The notes under the pieces: generated by a model
What the model saw: only the letters and a program-made list of their open reading frames with translations
Told to the model about the DNA's origin: nothing
Database searches by the model: none
In this document: positions 34,703 through 41,180 of the stretch, piece by piece
Position numbering within the stretch: the first letter of the stretch is position 1
Layout of the letters: the number at the start of each line of letters is the position of its first letter
Assembly (NCBI GenBank): GCA_009602725.1
Contig: WELB01000336.1
Span: 30,106 to 71,285, forward strand
Reading direction: 5' to 3'
Length of the DNA stretch: 41,180 nucleotides
Origin: Spirogloea muscicola
Lineage: Eukaryota; Streptophyta; Zygnematophyceae; Spirogloeales; Spirogloeaceae
Position numbers and translations under genes: made by a program

Positions 34703-36799
34703 AAAGTACGCGGAGCTTTACCCCCGCTGACCTCAATGTGACGTGGTAAGTTTCGTCACCTCAAACTTGTAGGACGTGTGTGTGTCCGCAGTCTGTTGTG
34801 CCAGTAGTACGCTCTTTGCATGGGCCTATGCAAGCGTTGGTAAATGAAGAGCACCTTGTTGTAGGGGTGACTTCTAATCAGTTGCAAAGATGCTCCAAAC
34901 GTGCATGCGAACACGACCAGTTTACACGGTACTGAGGACAGTCCTCTTCATTGCACCGTGCAGTTGGGGAGTAAACCCTCTACCTCCAGAAGAGTTGCTT
35001 TGTAGTATTGCCGGAAGGCGGGCCACTCCCACGTGTAGTATGGAGATGATGGCGTTTCTCCCACAGCTATTAAACTGCTCGTAGTTGTAACTCGTAGCTG
35101 TATTCTTACTGTTGTGTAAGTGCCTCGGCACCTGGTGCCATAGCGCCAACATTGTAGTCCAAGGACTGGAGGCTGGTCGTCCAGCTTATAGCCTTGTCAA
35201 CTCGGAGGCTTCTACCTCCTGTGTCAGTAAGAAATCTGAACGATAGGGCTTTGGTTGTAAAGCCCACTGGTATCTTGCAACTAACACTGGCAAATGGACG
35301 AAATACCAAAAAGTCATTGGAAAATGTCGGCTGTGTTGTTGATCAGCACGGGCTTGCCGGATTCCACCAGTATCGTACGAGCGGGGCTCTGATGTAGTAA
35401 CGGCCAAACCAAGCTGGCCTAGTTGTGGCTCTGTCCGTGGAAGTTGTGGACTTCATCGTGAAATCAGTACTGTGTAATGCCACGGCACAGGTGACCCCTG
35501 CTTCGGCACTCACCTTGCGATGCCTACGTAATAACGTGTATGGACAAGACCATGAACGGCCCTATGTCCTGCCCGAGTACGGAAGCCCATATGCGGAATG
35601 GTGAAGATTGCGCCGTTGGTCCAGCAACGTACCTGAGTGCACGGTGCACTTGAGTGTAAGCCGCCGGCATATGATGCCTTCAGCGGACTAGTGCAGTTTG
35701 TGTACTCTGGGAGAATGCTCGTCTCTGCTTTTGGTTGACAAAGGGTTGAACTGAACGGGATTGCTTTGAACAGCACCCTGGCAAGCTGAGCCTGAAGGCT
35801 GTACTTGAAGACGTACTCTTACTCTTACGTGCATCCAGCTTTGCTGATTATCTCATTGTATGATGCGCACAGAGTCTCCCCCTGACTCTGTTGTGAGTGT
35901 TGTATTTTCACATGGTGTGACTCTTGACAAATATCGTGCGGTGCACCCATCCGTTTCGTTGTGAAGGAGGCTGAATCTTCGGATGTGCATCGAGTACAAG
36001 CTCTGAACGAGCTTACTGTCAAGATAGCATGCCATTTGCTTAGCATTGATGATCTGTAACATCGTCTTGCGGGAGCTCATTTGTACAGCTCCCCCCGCTT
36101 TGCAAAGTGGTGATGACCATTTTCGTCTCACACCTGAGGAAGTCCCGTCTGGCTTGTTTTAGGCCGCTCGGCTACTTCTGCTGCAAGATGCTCCGTTTTG
36201 ATTTCACCAAAAGCACTTGCCACGTGTCAGATTGTGATGATGACAGTCTTTGGCCCCCTAAGGTGTGACTCTGTGCTGGTTCAAGTAAAAGGCAGACTGG
36301 TGTTTCTGTTACTTAGCGCTTCCCCTGGCCCCCTTCTCGTACTCTGTTCATTCTTTTTCGGGCTGGTTATTCCAGCCCCTATTCTCAATGGGCGAGCACT
36401 TTCTTCTTTGTTCTGTAAAACGCCTGAGGTTTACGCACCGCACCTGCAGCATGTACTGCTGAGTGCAAACCGTATGCCAAATATGTGTATAACCAGCCGG
36501 AACCTTTATAGGGCAAAGACGGGGTTCGCGTCAACCCCACCAAGTAGTAAAGGACTGTAATTGTCGATGCGCTACGGAATGTACCATTGTTGCGTTCCTT
36601 CTTGGAATTCGCAAACTCCTTCCGTAAGTTTCTGTAAGAATACGGAAGTATGGCATCTCCTCTTACGAAGCTCACTCGTAAGGACGTCAGCTGGGTGTGA
36701 CGTCCAAATGCCAGAGCGCATTTGAGGATATGAAAACAGGTCCTGGTGCACCCACCCGTTTTGGCCTTGCCTCGAGGAGGCTAGCCATTTTAGTAGTGA
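34703..36799 (+). pseudogene. heavily decayed Pol (protease and RT) of the B3-B4 element
   Basis: The stretch aligns with 21300-23400 of the C2 element, for example CTCATCGTGAAATCAGTACTGTGTAATG-like DNA near 35450 and the CTGACTCTGTTGTGAG block near 35880. Protein similarity survives only in scraps: NGRNTKKSLENVG near 35290 and FGPLRCDSVLVQVKG near 36250, the place where YxDD should be. Many stops. A copy of dispersed repeat G lies at 36301-36420, splitting the RT. Confidence 0.6.
36301..36420 (+). repeat. dispersed repeat G, copy 2
   Basis: TTCTGTT, CTGGCCCCCTTC, TTCATTCTTTTTCGGGCTGG and CCAGCCCC in the same order as 40800-40873. It sits inside the decayed RT of the B element between recognisable RT scraps, so it either inserted there or is part of that RT. 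Confidence 0.55.
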
Positions 36800-37046
36800 C
36801 GCCTATTTGATTGGCACTCGTGCCGTTCTCTTGCAGGAGGGTCACCCTGTAGCAGTTGAAGGTAGCCTGCCTTGTCCTGCAGAGCGCAACTTCGCTATGG
36901 GAGAGCAAGAGCTCCTTGCTGTTGTGCACGCCATACTTGTATGGCGCTGCAGTCTCGTGGGTATTGCATGTACGGTTGTATCGGGTCATTGCCCGTTGAC
37001 CTACTCTCGCACACAACAGCAATCGAGCAGGCGTCAAGCACAGTGA
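36800..37046 (+). pseudogene. RNase H fragment of the B3-B4 element
   Basis: An open frame reads AVLLQEGHPVAVEG, CPAERNFAMGEQELLAVVHAI, the typical Ty3/gypsy RNase H core containing the conserved E of the GEQEL helix. The domain start and end are missing or frameshifted. It lies in proper order before the integrase. Confidence 0.7.
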
Positions 37047-37229
37047 GCTAAGTGCATGGCCACATTCCGTTTCCAGTGATTGTACCGCTCTGGAAGTATG
37101 AATGCTGTGGTGTCGGTGAGCCGCAACATTGCAGGGGCACAGACCCATGGTTTTCAGATGGAACCAATACACGCACACTAGTAGACCAAGGCTTTTGGTG
37201 GCGGGGTGACGCTATTGTAGTCCCTGACT

Positions 37230-37963
37230 GCAATGCCTTGCGCAGCAGTATCTTGCAAGCACTGCATAAGCCTCCGTATAGTGGTCATTTAGGTATGGGA
37301 AGGACAGTCCAAGTGGTGTCTTTGTGAAGACCTATGCCAGCGCAGTAAGGCACGCTCTGATAAGCCAGCCGAGTTACTCCAACCATTGGAGATTCCTCCG
37401 AGGAAGTGGTCTGATAGAAGTGTGAATTACATCACCCAGTTGTCGATAACGCGGGCAGCCATGACGACATTGTCGTACTTGTGGATCGTTTGAGTGAAAT
37501 GGCGCAATTTGTGCCTACGATCACAAAGGTGTCAGCCAAGCAATTTGCTGGTCTATTCGTGGATCGAGTATGGAAACTGCACGGAGTTCCCAAGCGAATC
37601 GTGTCTGACCGCGGCCCTCGCCTTACGGGGCACTTCTGGAAAGAAGTGTGCAGGCTGATTGGCACCCAGTAATCCATGTCCACGGCTTTCCATCCCTCGA
37701 CAGATGGTCAGACGGAAAGAATGAATCGGGTGTTGGGAGACATTGTACGACATTTTGTAAACCCCAGCCAAAGTCAATGGGCTGAGTATCTTGCTCCAGC
37801 GGAGTACGCCGTAAGCAGTGCCTTCCTCAAGTCACCTAAGATTACAGCCTTCTTTCTTACTTATGGTCAGCATCCCCGAGCACCTTTGAAGGTGGGGAGA
37901 CCGCAACGTGTGCCGGCCGCAGTAACTTTAACCGGTACTCCTGGAAGCTCAGCGGATTACTAG
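37230..37963 (+). pseudogene. integrase of the B3-B4 element, core with one stop codon
   Basis: The zinc-finger half (LRSSILQALHKPPYSGHLG) at 37232-37320 is followed by a decayed linker. The catalytic core is in one frame from about 37457: DIVVLVDRLSEMAQF with the first Asp, IVSDRGPRLTGHFW with the second, then TAA at 37670-37672, then STAFHPSTDGQTERMNR with the Glu of the D,D-E triad, and YGQHPRAPL to TAG near 37963. Apart from this single stop the core is intact, the best integrase in the window. Confidence 0.8.
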
Positions 37964-38546
37964 GCAATGCTAGGCAATGGAGATTGATTGCCCAGCAACG
38001 GTAAAAGCAGTATGATGATCGACGTCGTCGCTATATATCTTCGACGTAAATGCTCAAGTGCTATCCAGCACAAAGCATCTCTCCATGCGGGCTGTCGGTA
38101 CGCCTAAGTTGCTGCCAATGTGGCTGGACCCTTTCGTGTAGTGCGCCAAGTCGGTCGGGTAGCATATGAGCTGGATATACCGGCACGGTGAAGAATCCAC
38201 AAGATATTCCACGTGTCCCAGCTCGAACCATAACATTCGGATGGTCGTGTCCAACCGCCCCCACCTCCCCTCGTCGTTCCGAATGAGGAGTATGGTGGAG
38301 GAGATCTTGTTTCACTGCGACAAACTCCGTGGGCGACGTAAGTCCCGAGAGTATGTTGTCAAGTGGCTCGGTTATGGACCTGAGCACAATACGTCAAAAC
38401 CGGCGGCCAATCTTGCCCATTGTCGCGCCGTTCTCCGTACGTATCTTGCTAAAGGGCATTCCCCTTTGCGTCGTAGTACCACACGCCCCCGTCAAACTGA
38501 ACCTCGTCGGGTTCGTGCCCCTTTTGACTTGTTCCCGAGGACGTGA
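37964..38546 (+). pseudogene. integrase tail and chromodomain of the B3-B4 element
   Basis: The SH3-like tail near 38050-38200 is frameshifted. From 38280 the frame is open: EEILFHCDKLRGRRKSREYVVKW, GYGPEHNTSKP and FDLFPRT, ending at TGA 38544-38546. In the chromodomain the usual NTWEP reads NTSKP (38388 onward), losing a conserved aromatic residue. Confidence 0.75.
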
Positions 38547-38551
38547 ACATC

Positions 38552-39379
38552 TAAGTGGGGAGGAATGTAACGTTCCCACCGTTACGTGACGTCATATCGC
38601 GCGATGTGACGCGCGGTGTGACGCGCCTGTCAGCGATGTGACGCACAGGCGCGCCGCCTCCAGCCGAGGCGGCGGACCCCTGACTTCCGGAGAGAAGCTC
38701 CTCGGCATATTCTGGTATCTGCCGACACACTCATGATGACGTGTATGTGACACGTGTGGCGCGCCGTCTCGGGCGCCACACCCGTGACGCACTGGCGGCA
38801 CCGCAAGGCGGCGCCGCAGGGCGGCCGCCGTTGGCCGCCATTGGCCGCCACTGGCCGCTACTTCCAGAAGGAAGCCGCGTGGCCTGGCCACGTACTAGAT
38901 TCCCCTTGTCAGGCCCGCCTTCTCGAAGGTGGGCTCTGAGATGAACCTCCCAGAGACCCCTGGGGAGGTGGCACTTGAAGCACTACAAGTAGGGCTGAGA
39001 CCAGGCTCAGGGTAATCGGTTCAAGTCAGTGAAGTCCACGCGAGAGAGAGGCGCGCAGCCCTGCTGCCGCCTGCTGCTGCAGCTCGTCCACGCAGGCCTG
39101 CTGCTGCCTGCTGCTGCAGCCCGACGCCGTAACCCGTCGCTGCGGATCTATATCAGCTCTCCTGTAAGTAGACTGTGGCTGCTCCCACTGGGGACAGTTG
39201 CTGGTCCGTACCTGAGAGGTGAGTCGCCGCCTGTCGGCGGCGTCTCAGGGCAAGGTATTCCGCTGCGTAGTACACGTGGTGCTTCTCTGTGCTAGGGGTT
39301 TGTCTCTAAACCCCAGCTACCGAAATCAACAAGGACTTACTGACCCCTGACTGTGCTCTTAAGGGTCAGGAACGTTTCA
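38552..39379 (+). mobile_element. polypurine tract and complete 3' LTR B4
   Basis: AAGTGGGGAGGAA ends at 38565. The 814-bp LTR runs from TGTAACGTTC to GAACGTTTCA, a 10-bp terminal inverted repeat with one mismatch. It carries AGCTCTCCTGTAAGT at 39155-39169, the GCCGCC-TGTC-GGCGGC hairpin at 39226-39241 and TTCCGCTGCG. It is the reference copy of family B. Confidence 0.9.
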
Positions 39380-39763
39380 CGGAGGGGTACGTGTCACGTG
39401 GTGTATGGAACGCCCGGCTTTATACAGCCTGCGCGCCCGAACGCGGACGCGCGCCACGGAGGCGCCACATCGGCGCTGACTAGGACACCTTTTGAGGCGC
39501 GTTAAGTAGAAAATGCGCGCGTTCGCCACGAGGGCGGACGGAACGGGGCCCACCTCCCGAGGAGGGCCCAGTTCCGTCCACCCCCCCCCCTCCCTAGTGT
39601 ACCCCCTTCGGCCTGCCCGAAAAGGGAACAGCTGGCACCCCTCACCCCCCAATGCACGAGATTTCAAATGCGGTCCTGCACGTGCAGCGGCCTCGGCCTC
39701 CGTGGCCGCGTCCACCCCGCCAATAGGGCGGACGCCAGCGTACGTCCCGGTGTAAATTGGGCC
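39380..39763. mobile_element. MITE-like element 1, left end missing
   Basis: Homologous along its length to element 2 (GGTACGTGTC, CCACGGAGGCGCCACATCGG, GGCGCGTT, a hairpin, a C tract, CGGCC/CGTGCAG) and ends CCCGGTGTAAATTGGGCC. Its left terminal repeat is absent: the sequence begins where LTR B4 ends, so the B element probably inserted here or a deletion joined them. No coding capacity. Confidence 0.7.
39536..39579. repeat. 20-bp hairpin in MITE 1
   Basis: Arms 39536-39555 and 39560-39579 pair at 18 of 20 positions around a CCCG loop. A C tract follows directly (39580 onward). Same position as the hairpin in MITE 2, with a changed stem sequence. Confidence 0.85.
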
Positions 39764-39766
39764 TTA

Positions 39767-40178
39767 GGGCCAGCTTACACCGGGGCGGTCGGCCGCGTCG
39801 AGGGTACGTGTCGCGCGTTGAATGGAATGACCATCGCCGGTGTGACGCGCGCCCGGTCGTGGTCGCACGCCACGGAGGCGCCACATCGGACGCTGACCAG
39901 GACGCCTTGTGGGCGCGTTGAAGGAAGAAACGCGCGTGTTTGCCACGCTGGCGGCCGGAATCCAGACCACCTTCCGAGGTGGTCTGGATTCCGACCACCC
40001 CACCCCCCCCCCCCGGCCCCGCCCGAAAATGGACAGCTGGCTCCAACCCCCCTCCAAATACACGATACTTCAGATCCGCATCGGCACGTGCAGGCAACCT
40101 CCGCCTCCGTGGCAGTGACACCCCCTTGACCCGGCGGTCACAACGCTTTTGGCCGACCGCCCCGGTGTAACCCGGCCC
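39767..40178. mobile_element. MITE-like element 2 with 28-bp terminal inverted repeats
   Basis: GGGCCAGCTTACACCGGGG... at 39767-39794 and its reverse at 40151-40178 pair at 26 of 28 positions. The element is 412 bp and non-coding. TTA precedes it (39764-39766) and TAA follows (40179-40181), which would fit the TWA targets of PIF/Harbinger transposons imperfectly. The superfamily is my inference from the ends, as no transposase is present. Confidence 0.75.
39953..39996. repeat. 20-bp hairpin in MITE 2
   Basis: Arms 39953-39972 and 39977-39996 pair at 19 of 20 positions around TCCG, 16 of them in one unbroken run. A C-rich tract follows. Confidence 0.9.
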
Positions 40179-40184
40179 TAAGAA

Positions 40185-40640
40185 TGAAAGGGCTCGCCCA
40201 TAGAGAAGAGGGGCTGGCAAAGCCAGCCCAAAAAGCCTCCCAAATGGGTGCAAGGGTGGGAAAGAAAGTGCGCGCCCATAGAGAAAAGCGCGGCCGAATT
40301 GACTGGTGGCTGGGAGAAGCCAGCCCAAAAGTAATGGACAAGGTCAAGAGGAGCCGAATGGGGGCCAGCAAAGCCAGAAAAAGGGGGCCAGCAAAGCCAG
40401 CCCAGAAAGAATTGTACAATGTCAAAAGCCGGAAAAAACAAAAAACACACAGCTAGGCAGCTAGAGAATAAGACACGACGACATGGGAAAGGCCAGCCCA
40501 AAAGAATGGACAAGATCCAAATTAGAGTTCCGGCTCGTGCGGCGCGGGCTGCGAGACCACTTGCCACGTGCAGCGCGCGCAACCAGATCCAGATTCCCCA
40601 TCAAAGCAAGCGCGGCCAGATTGACTGGCCATCGACGGGC
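40185..40640. repeat. imperfect repeat cluster with GGCTGG...CCAGCC hairpins
   Basis: Short hairpins GGCTGGCAAAGCCAGCC (40212-40228), GGCTGGGAGAAGCCAGCC (40308-40325) and related arms at 40363 and 40387 are mixed with longer direct repeats: CGCCCATAGAGAA at 40194 and 40272, CCAGCCCAAAAG(T)AATGGACAAG at 40319 and about 40490, GCGCGGCC(GA/AG)ATTGACTGG at 40287 and 40610. No gene is visible. Confidence 0.7.
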
Positions 40641-40736
40641 CCCGCCTCTCCAAGGTGGTGGACCTTCTGGTGTGCAGCTGCAAGTCCCTCCAAATTGCGG
40701 CTGCTGTCTCGGGGTTACTAAGCTCCTAGTCGCCCT

Positions 40737-40995
40737 GAGTGCTTCGTGCTGCTTGATTCACTGTGTGCTTTAGCTCCCTACCCCACTGTGGGCGAGCAGT
40801 TTCTGTTTAGAGCATTCTCTGGCCCCTTCCGAAATTTATTCATTCTTATTTTCGGGCTGGCCTCTCACAGCCACCGCCCTCTACTGGAAGCGTCTTCTCT
40901 TTAGTTCGCTGTGGTCTCTTGCATAGCTGTGGGATTTTGGCGCCTTCCGGCCCTGTGGACCTTATTCATTCCTTCTGGGCTGGCCATTCACAGCC
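40737..40995 (+). repeat. dispersed repeat G, copy 3 with a second partial unit
   Basis: CTCTGGCCCCTTCC, TTATTCATTCTTATTTTCGGGCTGGCCTCTCACAGCC-type order and CTGGAAGCGTCTTCTCTT, as in 10905-11045. From 40930 a second shorter unit repeats CCGGCCCTGTGGACC, TTATTCATTCCTTCTGGGCTGGCC and TCACAGCCC. No coding potential recognised. Confidence 0.7.
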
Positions 40996-41180
40996 CTTGC
41001 CCCTGTCGTGCCACAGGGCATCGATTGCCAGATAGCGTCAAGAAGTCAGATTAGTACGGAAGCAGGCAAGACATCAGTCTGGCGTGGCAGGCACTCCATG
41101 AATTGAGGTGGAAATAGGTCCGCGAGGAATTTAGGAGCTACTTGGATATCGAATGAAAACAACACAACAGAAAATAACAG
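40996..41180. other. window end, no feature seen
   Basis: I see no gene or repeat. Base composition is lower in G+C than the preceding 30 kb. Confidence 0.4.

Overview
The window is nuclear DNA from a photosynthetic eukaryote of the green lineage, most likely a streptophyte (a charophyte alga or an early-diverging land plant). I cannot name the species. Three things point this way. The only host gene is a plant-type NSF with 20 exons. One of its introns has the hallmarks of a U12-type AT-AC intron. At least seven retroelement copies carry the primer-binding site TGGTATCAGAGG, which matches plant initiator-Met tRNA over its first 11 nt.

Region 1-5948: 135 bases that may be the tail of another reading frame, a short 5' flank, then a complete and apparently intact NSF (SEC18) gene on the + strand, ATG 429 to TGA 5948. 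The exon model gives a 2220-nt CDS (739 aa) with an N domain and two AAA+ domains. Base composition falls from extremely GC-rich in the first exons to ordinary in the last ones.

Region 5949-41180: about 35 kb of nested, mostly dead Ty3/gypsy chromodomain LTR retrotransposons on both strands. I sort the LTRs by sequence into families A (TGTAATGAAAC...TTACA), B (TGTAACGT...GTTTCA), C (TGTAACGTTCCC...GTTACA), D (TGTGACGT...ACGTCACA) and E (partial), plus an F-like fragment. They differ in most of their length but share a short modular core: a TCTCYGTAAGT-type motif, a GC hairpin, TTCCGCTGYG and AATAAGGAC. The main units are: solo LTR A1 with TSD AGGGC (6919-7463); a minus-strand family C 5' end (7880-9477); a D LTR (9743-10464); an A element fused from PBS straight to protease and pol (11618-14195); a family C element (15037-23561) split by a minus-strand B element with TSD TACCC (16808-21205); a D fragment carrying an inverted A LTR; an A composite of IN-LTR-internal-LTR (24560-29065); a B fragment interrupted by another A element (30011-32923); and a nearly complete but broken B element (32924-39379).

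Region 39380-41180: two adjacent MITE-like elements with GGGCC...TTACACCGG terminal inverted repeats. Each has an internal 20-bp hairpin at the same place whose two arms have changed together. Imperfect GC-rich hairpin repeats and a dispersed pyrimidine-rich repeat follow.

The NSF gene is the only part with a clear host function. The most interesting signals are the minor-spliceosome and recursive-splice features in NSF, the stop codon placed between Gag and its zinc knuckle in two retroelement families, the shared LTR core module, the split-LTR nested element, and the covarying MITE hairpin.
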